This document shows, one piece after another, positions 1 to 5,979 of a stretch of 8,413 nt of DNA (within the stretch, counting starts at the first letter, position 1; every line of letters begins with the position of its first letter). A program made the position numbers and the translations under genes. This DNA is from Candidatus Thorarchaeota archaeon MP8T_1. Its GTDB lineage: Archaea; Asgardarchaeota; Thorarchaeia; Thorarchaeales; Thorarchaeaceae. The notes beneath the pieces are model-generated. The model saw nothing but the letters and a program-made list of their open reading frames with translations, was not told the origin of the DNA and made no database searches. The DNA is taken from the NCBI GenBank assembly GCA_002825465.1, contig PJER01000088.1, positions 1-8,413 on the forward strand, in the 5' to 3' direction.

Positions 1-83
1 TGGTTTAGAGTGATTTCTGCCTCTCCTCGATCCAAGAGATAACTCCAACCTTCTAGGATGTAGTAAAGGGAGTGACGTGTCAT
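1..83 (-). CDS. Partial unknown protein, N-terminus only (runs off left edge)
   Basis: An open frame starts with ATG at 83-81 and stays open to the window edge. It begins MTRHSLYYILEGW and continues with a charged LLDRGEAEITLN stretch, 27 whole codons in all. The composition is protein-like, with a mixed amphipathic helix and no low complexity. The other frames here contain stops or give Arg-rich nonsense. A TATA-like element lies about 35 bases upstream (114-120), which would give a very short leader. Only a weak GTGATT Shine-Dalgarno-like string precedes the start. The gene is transcribed in the same direction as the zinc-ribbon gene at 236-544, 152 bases away, so it probably has its own promoter. 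Too little is visible to assign a family. Confidence 0.5.
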   Translation of the reverse strand, partial: MTRHSLYYILEGWSYLLDRGEAEITLN

Positions 84-113
84 AGTAGATCAAGAATCAC
101 ATTCTGTTTGAGG

Positions 114-120
114 AATAAAA
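114..120 (-). promoter_or_regulatory. Candidate TATA box for the left-edge gene
   Basis: On the minus strand this reads TTTTATT, followed by CC, inside an AT-rich stretch about 31-37 bases upstream of the ATG at 83. That is the distance expected for an archaeal TATA box serving a transcript with a leader of only a few bases. It was identified by eye, and there is no independent evidence for a transcription start. Confidence 0.3.
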
Positions 121-235
121 GCTTGATTAAAGAGAACATTTCAAAAACAGAGAATCATCCTAGATTCAGAGATATTCATTACACAGAAAAACAGTCCCAG
201 GTTTACCAAGATTGGACTACCTAGATATGAGAGAT

Positions 236-544
236 CTATTCAACTCCAAGATCTCGTAGTGCCCTTTGAATAAGTCTAATGTTAATCAGGTGCTGACATG
301 ATTCACAGGTAAACGAATCAGGACCGATCCATTCCATGCCACTAGCAAAATTCAACGTATTCCCGCAATTGGGACATCTCATTTTTCGACTAGCTGTTGA
401 AGAGAGAAATGTACGAGTTACTGATGTGAAACCAAGATTGTCTCTTTCTGTACTCATTTCACGATTATTGAGCTTCGACTTAGTGAATTTCTCAAGATAG
501 TCCTTCATTCTATTCACGTTTCCATCAGCAATAGGGCGAATCAT
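236..544 (-). CDS. Small soluble zinc-ribbon protein
   Basis: This is a 102-residue protein of unknown function. Residues 13-20 form a short charged helix (MKDYLEKF), residues 21-55 are polar and Ser/Thr-rich, and residues 57-95 are a zinc ribbon with CPNC (C57, C60) and CESC (C80, C83) separated by 19 residues. Between the knuckles it carries NF and EWIGP. The same block, with the same spacing, ends the 218-residue membrane protein at 2037-2693, so the two are related domains. No transmembrane helix is present. Translating in frame upstream of the ATG gives about 26 polar residues before a stop, so no hidden membrane segment is lost there. No clear Shine-Dalgarno sequence is seen. It is divergent from the 686-1006 membrane gene. 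The ribbon may mediate protein or nucleic-acid contact, but this is inference. Confidence 0.75.
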   Translation of the reverse strand: MIRPIADGNVNRMKDYLEKFTKSKLNNREMSTERDNLGFTSVTRTFLSSTASRKMRCPNCGNTLNFASGMEWIGPDSFTCESCQHLINIRLIQRALRDLGVE

Positions 545-685
545 AATACTATAAGATTGAGCAATACAACTAGTGTCGCTGACTTGAATGGCTGTGTCAG
601 TTGAGGATGAATCACTCGCGAATTATCCTATACCGAAAGAGCCTACTTCATTCAAAATGCTTGTTATCTGAAGAAGTGAGAATTA

Positions 686-1006
686 ATGCAAGTCAATCTA
701 TTAGAAGTTGTAATGGGTGCTGAACTCCTATTAATCGTCGGTTACATTCTATATGGAGTCGTTAGAACGTATTTAGCCAAAGATGATAGATTAATGGTTT
801 CATTTTACACAGCTGTTTTGATTGGATTCATCACATCTATTCTTATTCTCAACTCCCTTCTCTCAATCCCGAGATTTCTTCAGGGCGATATTCCCATTCT
901 TATGACAGTATTAGCGATAAACATCGCCATCTTCATAGGAATTATTGGTGATGTACTAAGACTAAAGGGTATGCAGAGTAAATACCAAGAAAACCATGAA
1001 ACGTGA
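686..1006 (+). CDS. Small three-helix membrane protein
   Basis: A 106-residue hydrophobic protein of unknown function. Predicted membrane helices lie near residues 8-27, 37-60 and 70-92. The C-terminal tail is short and charged (about 93-106, ending SKYQENHET). The start is ATG at 686 with a weak AAGTGAG Shine-Dalgarno-like string at 674-680, and a second ATG at codon 10 is less likely. Polar ends and a loop containing KDDR suggest an integral membrane protein without a signal peptide. Its last helix and tail, with DV-RL and S-K/R-YQE, resemble residues 127-139 of the 218-residue protein encoded at 2037-2693. It is therefore possibly the detached membrane half of that architecture. It diverges from 236-544 and converges with 1069-1974. 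Confidence 0.7.
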   Translation: MQVNLLEVVMGAELLLIVGYILYGVVRTYLAKDDRLMVSFYTAVLIGFITSILILNSLLSIPRFLQGDIPILMTVLAINIAIFIGIIGDVLRLKGMQSKYQENHET

Positions 1007-1068
1007 TTAACTGATGACGGTCCAATATCTAAGCTCTCAAGTCGCGCATTAAGACGATTAAAAGTAGG

Positions 1069-1974
1069 CTACTGCAAGCCATTTGGTCCTAGGAATCTCT
1101 GATTCGCGTCATCAATTATGATTTGTGTTGGATCGTTGCTATTAGCATTGGACAATCTATCTTGGTCAGAATATGAAGAAGTTGTCTCTACTCTTGTGCT
1201 TCTGTACCTACTGAGTAGGGGACTAAGAATTCTAGCTTTGCTCATTAGTCGGGACCAGGCAGCTACTATATCGTCTTTGGAGAAAACGCGAATATACACA
1301 TCGAAACCATGAGGTGCGTACATTGACTCCCAACCAGCCATATCACCAAGAGTAAAGAAGTGTGGAGCCGAGCCGTGATAGCTCCTCTCATCAAACATCA
1401 CATATGGCTTGTAAGGTTCTCGATCTGGATGGTCAATCAGCAGACCTGAGCAACTCTCGATTGTAGCAAATCCGAGGCTATTTAGTTCAGTAATTTGAGC
1501 CCTAATTGAGGTATCGACATACTCGATGAAATCAGCTGGATGTACATATTCATGTGCTTTTGATTCCCACATCTCTCGATGCCATTCTGTCGCATGGTGA
1601 CCCCAGATTACTGTTGCAAACTCGCCGCGAGTGATGTTTAGCTTGTAGAGGTGCATAGACTCCATGATGCAAGACAAAATAGAGATCAATCTGTTCCAAG
1701 CTTGAGCATTTCCTTCAACTAACTCTGCTATATCTTCTGTTTTGGTTGATGGACGACTAAGAAGAACATCATGTTCGTCTGTGAACTCTACTTTCCATTG
1801 AGCTGCGTCAGCTATTGTGAATAAATGAGCTTCTACACCCGGGTAGGATAATCGGTCTACAACAACAGCTGGAATTTCAGAAGATCCATACTCTAACCCT
1901 GTGCATAGTTCTTTTACGGACAGATCACTATTACGAAGAACCTTAGCAATCTGGTGCGACCTGTTCGCTGACAA
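1069..1974 (-). CDS. Two-repeat protein of unknown function with C[T/S]G motifs
   Basis: A 301-residue soluble protein that I do not assign to a family. It contains an internal duplication, residues about 8-100 and 158-250. Each copy has a C-[T/S]-G-L motif (C24, C175). Each also has P-x-V-x-x-D-x-x-S-Y-x-G and H-x-F-T-x-x-D-x-A-x-W (H50 to W60, H205 to W215) in identical register, and then a helix containing A-W-x-R-L. Repeat 2 has the fuller form, with ESCSGLLIDHP. The connecting region is His-rich (H126, H127, H132, H141, H145). The tail from about residue 251 is Ser/Asn/Arg-rich and probably disordered. The ESCSG motif loosely recalls the SCSG motif of TYW3 wybutosine enzymes, but the rest does not match, so I do not claim it. 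The start is TTG at 1974, because no ATG exists between the upstream in-frame stop (2002-2004) and codon 104. GAGG lies 8 bases before the TTG. It is 62 bases downstream of 2037-2693 and may be co-transcribed with it. Confidence 0.75.
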   Translation of the reverse strand: MSANRSHQIAKVLRNSDLSVKELCTGLEYGSSEIPAVVVDRLSYPGVEAHLFTIADAAQWKVEFTDEHDVLLSRPSTKTEDIAELVEGNAQAWNRLISILSCIMESMHLYKLNITRGEFATVIWGHHATEWHREMWESKAHEYVHPADFIEYVDTSIRAQITELNSLGFATIESCSGLLIDHPDREPYKPYVMFDERSYHGSAPHFFTLGDMAGWESMYAPHGFDVYIRVFSKDDIVAAWSRLMSKARILSPLLSRYRSTRVETTSSYSDQDRLSNANSNDPTQIIIDDANQRFLGPNGLQ

Positions 1975-2036
1975 CTCACTCGCCTCATCAGTGTAATTAA
2001 TCTAGAACTATGTAAGCTATTCGTTTCGTACGAGTA

Positions 2037-2693
2037 CTAAAGACCAATGAGTAAATCATCAATGTTCACAATTTTCCCACACTGACTGCAAGCTAAAGCA
2101 GTCGGTCCAAGCCACTCGATTTTTTCATTGAAATTTATGGCAGACAAGCAATGTGGACATGGTCTGGTTTGTCCAGCGGGACCAACAAGCTTCCGGGTAA
2201 TCGAATCGAATTCTACTAAAAATGAGGAACGCCCTTTAGTACGTACTCGCCGTTCAAGATAATTCCCTAGTTGCCTCTCTTGGTATCTAGTGGACCATTG
2301 ATTGAGCCGAACATCGATGACAGAATTCAGTATAAAAAAAACGGTGACAGAATTGAGAATAATTGTGAAAGCAAAAAGGATCTCCGAAACCATGGCTAGA
2401 ACAGGACTAGGGCCTATTGAGATAAGACGGGTAACTATGAAAAGAAACGTGGTTGCCATACATAGAATCAACCAAGCGCGCAGACTTGATATGTCGAATG
2501 ATTCTTGAATAATATTTCGGGATATAGTTAGAACAAGGAAGGCAAGAAAGGCATTAATTAGAATAAAAGTTGCCAACACCTGTTGGAATCTCTCCATGGA
2601 TCCGGTGAGTAACTGAAAAGAAAGAAAAATACTAACAATTGAGATAATACCTAAGGTGTATAGGGACAATCGCCTCCTCAAAGAAACATCCAA
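2037..2693 (-). CDS. Four-helix membrane protein with C-terminal zinc ribbon
   Basis: A 218-residue protein of unknown function. Hydrophobic helices lie near residues 9-30, 37-58, 72-91 and 98-125. They are followed by a charged linker (about 128-175) with NYLERR, and a zinc ribbon at 179-212 with CPHC (C179, C182), CSQC (C202, C205), NF and EWLGP. The ribbon aligns without gaps to that of the 102-residue protein at 236-544, with 13 of 36 residues identical. The basic loops and the ribbon suggest a cytoplasmic tail. The start is TTG at 2693. AGAGGT, a good Shine-Dalgarno sequence, lies 9 bases upstream, and an in-frame stop just beyond it rules out a longer form. An AT-rich TTTTTAAT element about 40 bases upstream could be its promoter. 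It lies 71 bases after 2765-3067 on the same strand. Confidence 0.75.
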   Translation of the reverse strand: MDVSLRRRLSLYTLGIISIVSIFLSFQLLTGSMERFQQVLATFILINAFLAFLVLTISRNIIQESFDISSLRAWLILCMATTFLFIVTRLISIGPSPVLAMVSEILFAFTIILNSVTVFFILNSVIDVRLNQWSTRYQERQLGNYLERRVRTKGRSSFLVEFDSITRKLVGPAGQTRPCPHCLSAINFNEKIEWLGPTALACSQCGKIVNIDDLLIGL

Positions 2694-2764
2694 TATCCGA
2701 GTACCTCTCTGATTTTATCCTGTTTGAGATTAAAAACAATTGCACATACAAGATTTTCTCTGTA

Positions 2765-3067
2765 CTACTTGTGTCTACTCCTGCGTAAGTTCGTATCCTC
2801 TTCCAACTTCCTTTCGAACTCTTGCTGGATATTGAAATAACTCGCCTCATAGACTTGATAATTGTTGTCTGAATCAAAGCCCCAACCATCATAATCGACA
2901 ATCATTTTCATTATTTCATCATAGATTTCGATTATTTCTTGGTAGGGACAAGCCATGCTGAAATCACCCGAGCTTATTGCCGCCTCATACTCACGCGCCA
3001 TCTGTTGAGCACGTTCATGTAGGGCATTTATCTCATCAAATGTATCGGTCTTTCTACTCTTGTCCAT
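2765..3067 (-). CDS. Small acidic helical protein, unknown
   Basis: About 100 residues from the ATG at 3067. It is rich in Glu, Asp and Ile and almost entirely helical in character. A heptad-like helix (DEINALHERAQQMAREYEAA) is followed by a second (YQEIIEIYDEIMKMIVDYD), a turn with WGF and DSDNN, and a last helix ending in a basic tail (NLRRSRHK). It probably forms a helical bundle or coiled coil. There is no membrane segment and no recognised family. A longer form from GTG at 3118 would add 17 residues with a lone C-x-x-C (CEDC), but that GTG lacks a Shine-Dalgarno sequence. A TATA-like stretch near 3097-3106 (minus strand) fits a transcript starting just before the ATG, and GTGAGG lies 11 bases ahead of it. 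A TTG two codons before the ATG is also possible. Confidence 0.6.
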   Translation of the reverse strand: MDKSRKTDTFDEINALHERAQQMAREYEAAISSGDFSMACPYQEIIEIYDEIMKMIVDYDGWGFDSDNNYQVYEASYFNIQQEFERKLEEDTNLRRSRHK

Positions 3068-3136
3068 AGTCAATACAGCCTCACAATCTTCACACCTTTT
3101 AGAATAGAAGCTCTGCACTGAGTGCTTATGGACAAA

Positions 3137-3180
3137 TCCATGACAGAAAGAAAGAGGAAGGAAAGGAGGACTTCCTCCTT
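3137..3180 (-). terminator. Hairpin plus pyrimidine-tract terminator of 3201-4034
   Basis: Arms AAGGAGGA (3163-3170) and TCCTCCTT (3173-3180) are perfectly complementary. The realistic stem is seven pairs with a four-base loop. Read on the minus strand, it is followed by a long T/C-rich tract (3162 down to about 3140, TTTCCTTCCTCTTTCTTTCT). It lies about 20 bases past the stop codon of the eight-helix membrane gene, so it is well placed to end that transcript before the next gene. Confidence 0.55.
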
Positions 3181-3200
3181 CCCAATTTTACTATCGTATA

Positions 3201-4034
3201 TTACTCAAACTTCTTTGCAATCTTACCCATGCCATAGATGTATAGGATGATGAGAAGAATTGCTCCGAGGTTGCCACTACCAAGACCAGCTAAGCCTCTG
3301 AAGAAATCAATTGAGGCTGATGGTCCAGCATATGCCCAGTAGTCAGTTCCTGCATAGGATAGAACATTGAATGTTATTCCTAGTAAGAAAACCAAGACCA
3401 TGAGCATGTAGAAGATCTTTGCTAGATCACCAAAGTAGCCACCTATCTTCTCACCTGTGTACATCTTAAAGATGTTAAAGAGACCATAAATCAATAGGCA
3501 TACTCCAAATGCAACCATGATGCCGCCGCCCATATAGATGAACTGGGGCATGATATGGTTAGCACTCGTGTTTCCAATCATGGCGTTCAGGTCGAAGTTG
3601 GCAAAGAGGGCAACACCAAGTACAATGAACAGGCCCTTCAAGAAGTGGAATACGTTCTTGATGAGAGTCCAGTTCGACATTCTGGTTTCAAGGAATGGTG
3701 CAATAAAGAACAGCAATCCAACAATTAGGAACATAGCTGCAGCAGCCACTTCTAGTGGGCGCAACACCATCCACATTATTGAATTGAGGATGAGAGAAAA
3801 GCCAAGGCACAACCATGCCATGTTCTCTTTACCAATTGCATAGTACATCGGGAACAAGAGTCCGATTACTAGTGTGAAATAATATACCCATGTCCACAAT
3901 GGATCAGCAAGTACATCGGAGGACAGAGCAGTCCAACCGAGGTATATCAGATAAAAAATTGCTAAAGCTATTGCAGAGAGGTATTGAATTAGAGTTTTCA
4001 CGCTATATTCTTCGCTCAACAACTCACTCTCCAA
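3201..4034 (-). CDS. Eight-helix integral membrane protein, unknown
   Basis: A 277-residue protein that is almost wholly hydrophobic. Helices lie near residues 14-33, 46-67, 72-90, 95-115, 128-146, 163-188, 204-225 and 255-272. The N-terminus is acidic (ESELLSEE) and the C-terminus ends KIAKKFE. The segment at 226-254, between the last two helices, is Gly/Ser/aromatic-rich (DYWAYAGPSAS, GLAGLGSGN) and probably extracytoplasmic. No transport motif, heme ligand pattern or catalytic signature is evident. The start is TTG at 4034, since an in-frame stop lies 24 bases further up with no ATG between. Neighbouring TTGs at codons 5 and 6 are alternatives. No clear Shine-Dalgarno sequence is present. 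A TATA-like box about 43 bases upstream (4077-4086) supports transcription from the 4035-4281 intergenic region, which it shares with the divergent 4282 gene. Confidence 0.75.
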   Translation of the reverse strand: MESELLSEEYSVKTLIQYLSAIALAIFYLIYLGWTALSSDVLADPLWTWVYYFTLVIGLLFPMYYAIGKENMAWLCLGFSLILNSIMWMVLRPLEVAAAAMFLIVGLLFFIAPFLETRMSNWTLIKNVFHFLKGLFIVLGVALFANFDLNAMIGNTSANHIMPQFIYMGGGIMVAFGVCLLIYGLFNIFKMYTGEKIGGYFGDLAKIFYMLMVLVFLLGITFNVLSYAGTDYWAYAGPSASIDFFRGLAGLGSGNLGAILLIILYIYGMGKIAKKFE

Positions 4035-4076
4035 TGGCCAAATGGCCGAATTTGTTAATCATAGACAGAGATACGG

Positions 4077-4086
4077 TAAGATAAAT
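4077..4086 (-). promoter_or_regulatory. Candidate TATA box for 3201-4034
   Basis: The minus strand reads ATTTATCTTA, about 43 bases upstream of the TTG start. This would place transcription initiation roughly 20 bases before the start codon. Found by eye only. Confidence 0.3.
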
Positions 4087-4108
4087 GACTATTGTTTTTT
4101 GGAAGTTG

Positions 4109-4128
4109 ACGCGCTAATTCGCGTTTTT
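4109..4128 (+). other. Orphan hairpin with T-tract in divergent intergenic region
   Basis: ACGCG (4109-4113) and CGCGT (4120-4124) form a five-pair GC-rich stem with a six-base CTAATT loop. On the plus strand it runs straight into five Ts. It looks like a terminator but has no coding gene upstream on that strand. It lies in the gap (4035-4281) between divergent genes, so it may end a short untranslated transcript, act in the leader of the minus-strand gene, or be chance. Confidence 0.3.
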
Positions 4129-4240
4129 CATGCTTGGACACAATTAATGCTACAAATCTCTCATGGATTCATTTGAGGTAACGAGAGTGATACAATTAGC
4201 TAATCAAAAGGGCTTTGGAAGAAAATCGCAACCTAAACTA

Positions 4241-4249
4241 GTTAAATAG
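4241..4249 (+). promoter_or_regulatory. Candidate TATA box for the 4282-5461 gene pair
   Basis: GTTAAATAG is centred about 36 bases upstream of the GTG start at 4282, a fitting distance for an archaeal TATA box with a very short leader. It is the most TATA-like string on this side of the intergenic gap. Confidence 0.3.
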
Positions 4250-4281
4250 TAGTTTGCAGAGAAGATTTTTGGTGCGCACTA

Positions 4282-4656
4282 GTGTATCAAAAGTACTCTA
4301 GCAGTAAGCTCGATGACCGGGAGCATTCGAGTGCGTCTCCAGGGACTCGATTTGTTAGTGAAGCCAAGTATATGACTGGACTGCTAATGCAAGATGCAAC
4401 TCGTCAGATGGATAGAGTAGAGATTCTTAATCAACAGAAGAATCTAGTTGATGCCCTCGAATCAATTTGGCATGGTGTGCAAAACGGAAGCGTCAGAGTG
4501 CAGTCTCTAGCCCTGTTACGAGCAACAAAAAACATTTCATTTCCGGATATTGAAAAGAAACTAAGGAGTCCCAGTATTGACCATGCTCGTGTAATAAGCG
4601 ATCTAAGACTCCTCATCAACACCTTCGAGTACATCATAAAGCCAGAGATGTCTTGA
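4282..4656 (+). CDS. Small helical protein upstream of the MBL hydrolase, unknown
   Basis: A 124-residue soluble protein with no recognised family. Residues 1-25 are polar and Ser-rich, probably flexible. From about residue 27 the chain is helical: 27-64 carry several Met and Gln, 70-84 contain SLALLRATKN, and 100-120 contain ARVISDLRLLINTFEYI. There are no Cys residues and no metal or membrane motifs. The assigned start is GTG at 4282, and the frame is open back to a stop at 4243-4245. ATG at codon 31 (4372) would give a shorter, mostly helical protein and cannot be excluded. It ends 52 bases before the metallo-beta-lactamase gene on the same strand, so the two are likely co-transcribed and it may be a partner or regulator of that enzyme. 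That link is inferred from position alone. Confidence 0.6.
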   Translation: MYQKYSSSKLDDREHSSASPGTRFVSEAKYMTGLLMQDATRQMDRVEILNQQKNLVDALESIWHGVQNGSVRVQSLALLRATKNISFPDIEKKLRSPSIDHARVISDLRLLINTFEYIIKPEMS

Positions 4657-4708
4657 TATTAAATAGAAAGACTCATTCATATGAATTTCATAGTTCGCAT
4701 CGATTGAT

Positions 4709-5461
4709 ATGAAGATCACAATGCTTGGCACTGGAACATCATATCCAGATCCAAATAGGGTGCAATCAGGTATGCTTGTTGAATCAAATCATGAGTCCAT
4801 CCTTCTTGATATAGGGTCAGGAACCTTGCATCGCCTTGCACAACTTGGCAAGGATCTCGATGCGATCAATTCAATCTTCATAAGTCACTTCCATATTGAC
4901 CACTGTTCCGATTTCCTTACTCTATGCCAGTCCATTTGGCTGTCTGGAACAAGGCGAGTCTTGGATCTATATGGAACATCCTTTGTAAGAGAATGGTTGG
5001 GTTTACTTCATAGTGCATTTCCATATCTCAGTGAAAAAGTGAACGTCCGACCCTTTGTCTTGCAGGAGAATAAGACTGTTCAGCTGGAGAAACTACAAGT
5101 CACAAATACTCCGACAGTGCATGGCAAAACGGACACGAGGGCTTTTAGAGTTGAATCAGAAGGGAAAATCGTTGTCTATTCATCAGATACAGCACCCAGT
5201 CATGAACTCAATGTGCTTGCGAAAAATGTTGATGTTCTTATCCATGAATGTAACTGGTTGGATGGCGAACATCCTGAAGGTGTGCACACTACACCAAGTG
5301 AGTTGGCGCGTATTGTGGATGAAGTTGCACCTGGTAAATTGATACTTACCCACCTCTCACCTGAAGTAGTTCGGAATAAAGAAGAAGTGCTAGGGATTAT
5401 TGGCTCATCACATAGGACCAAAGTGATTATGGCTGAAGATCTCATGTCTTTTGAAGTCTAA
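4709..5461 (+). CDS. Metallo-beta-lactamase-fold hydrolase, RNase Z-like group
   Basis: A 250-residue soluble protein with the complete metal site of the MBL superfamily. It starts with the strand motif LGTGTSYPDPNR, followed by LLDIGSGT (33-39) and the signature SHFHIDHCSD (H60, H62, D64, H65). Further likely ligands are H138 (TPTVHG), D160 (SSDTAP) and H215 (LTHLSP). HECNW (from H179) and H193 (VHTTPSE) are also typical of the RNase Z and phosphodiesterase-like branch. These enzymes bind two zinc ions and hydrolyse phosphodiesters, for example tRNA 3' trailers in RNase Z. The protein is short for RNase Z (about 300 residues), and I see no clear flexible arm that would bind tRNA. 'MBL hydrolase, substrate unknown' is therefore safest. 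The start is ATG at 4709, with no strong Shine-Dalgarno sequence. It follows the 124-residue gene by 52 bases. Its stop overlaps the stop of the convergent gene. Confidence 0.9.
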   Translation: MKITMLGTGTSYPDPNRVQSGMLVESNHESILLDIGSGTLHRLAQLGKDLDAINSIFISHFHIDHCSDFLTLCQSIWLSGTRRVLDLYGTSFVREWLGLLHSAFPYLSEKVNVRPFVLQENKTVQLEKLQVTNTPTVHGKTDTRAFRVESEGKIVVYSSDTAPSHELNVLAKNVDVLIHECNWLDGEHPEGVHTTPSELARIVDEVAPGKLILTHLSPEVVRNKEEVLGIIGSSHRTKVIMAEDLMSFEV

Positions 5462-5934
5462 AGAGTGGGTATTGGACCCCACATTCGTTTGATATTAGAC
5501 ATACCAAAGACTCCGCCCATTATGAAAATTGGAGTCCATGACGTCAAATCCTGGAAATCTGAGAGAAAGATGGGTACCCCGCTCTGCGAGATAGAAAGCC
5601 CATTGACCACAAGAATCAGAAAGAAAGTCAAGGAGTAGATTAGATTGGCTACTGCCGCCTGCCTTGCAAACTTATACTCATATGTCTTCACCACAGTCAT
5701 AGTATCACGAAATAGTCGAATCACAAAGAATAGCATCAGCGCAATGACAGCAGGGAAACCAAAAAAATAGTACAGCATATAGGCTGCAAGTACGGCAATC
5801 GTATAGAAAAGGTAGTTCACTAAAGGATTGAACGGTCGGACAGGAGGTCTTGTATTTTGAGACTCTTGCCTATCCTCACTTTGCTCTGGAATCTCATCGT
5901 CTGTCACGTTGATGCACCTGAGGACAATTGTCAT
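5458..5934 (-). CDS. Four-helix membrane protein, unknown
   Basis: 158 residues. Residues 10-35 are polar and acidic with Pro (EIPEQSEDRQESQNTRPPVRP), probably a flexible cytoplasmic head. Membrane helices lie near 39-57, 58-76, 94-113 and 133-146. A charged loop (RLFRDTMTVVKTYEYKFARQ, about 73-92) sits between helices 2 and 3. No family is recognised. The start is ATG at 5934, and no Shine-Dalgarno sequence is evident. It lies 45 bases downstream of the 5980-6258 gene on the same strand, so the two probably form an operon. Its TAG stop (5458-5460) overlaps the TAA stop (5459-5461) of the convergent MBL gene, leaving no room for a separate terminator. Confidence 0.7.
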   Translation of the reverse strand: MTIVLRCINVTDDEIPEQSEDRQESQNTRPPVRPFNPLVNYLFYTIAVLAAYMLYYFFGFPAVIALMLFFVIRLFRDTMTVVKTYEYKFARQAAVANLIYSLTFFLILVVNGLSISQSGVPIFLSDFQDLTSWTPIFIMGGVFGMSNIKRMWGPIPTL

Positions 5935-5979
5935 ATTGCTAATAACTTGACGTTTACGAGCAAAACAACCAACGTGATC

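Noticed and set aside
1..42. Possible C-terminus of a plus-strand gene entering from the left (ends SPRSKR then TAA)
   Set aside because: Only 13 codons are visible, and the opposite strand carries a better frame with an ATG, protein-like composition and an upstream TATA-like box.
84..235. Search for RNA genes or repeats in the intergenic stretches (84-235, 545-685, 4035-4281, 6259-6489)
   Set aside because: No cloverleaf, T-loop, box C/D or K-turn pattern, and no direct repeat array, was seen by eye. Only TATA-like boxes and weak inverted repeats are present.
1069..1974. Assignment of the 301-residue protein to TYW3 (wybutosine synthesis)
   Set aside because: Only the SCSG string agrees. 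The other conserved TYW3 positions are not visible, and the internal duplication does not fit that family.
2632..2901. 89-codon minus-strand open frame bridging two genes
   Set aside because: It is out of frame with both the acidic helical gene and the membrane-ribbon gene, and it overlaps both. It has no ribosome binding site or domain, and the two flanking genes explain the region better. I also considered a frameshift fusion of the two and saw no reason for it.
3538..3843. 101-codon plus-strand open frame inside the eight-helix membrane gene
   Set aside because: It is antisense to a long, consistently hydrophobic reading frame. Its Arg/Asn-rich product is the usual shadow of membrane helices.
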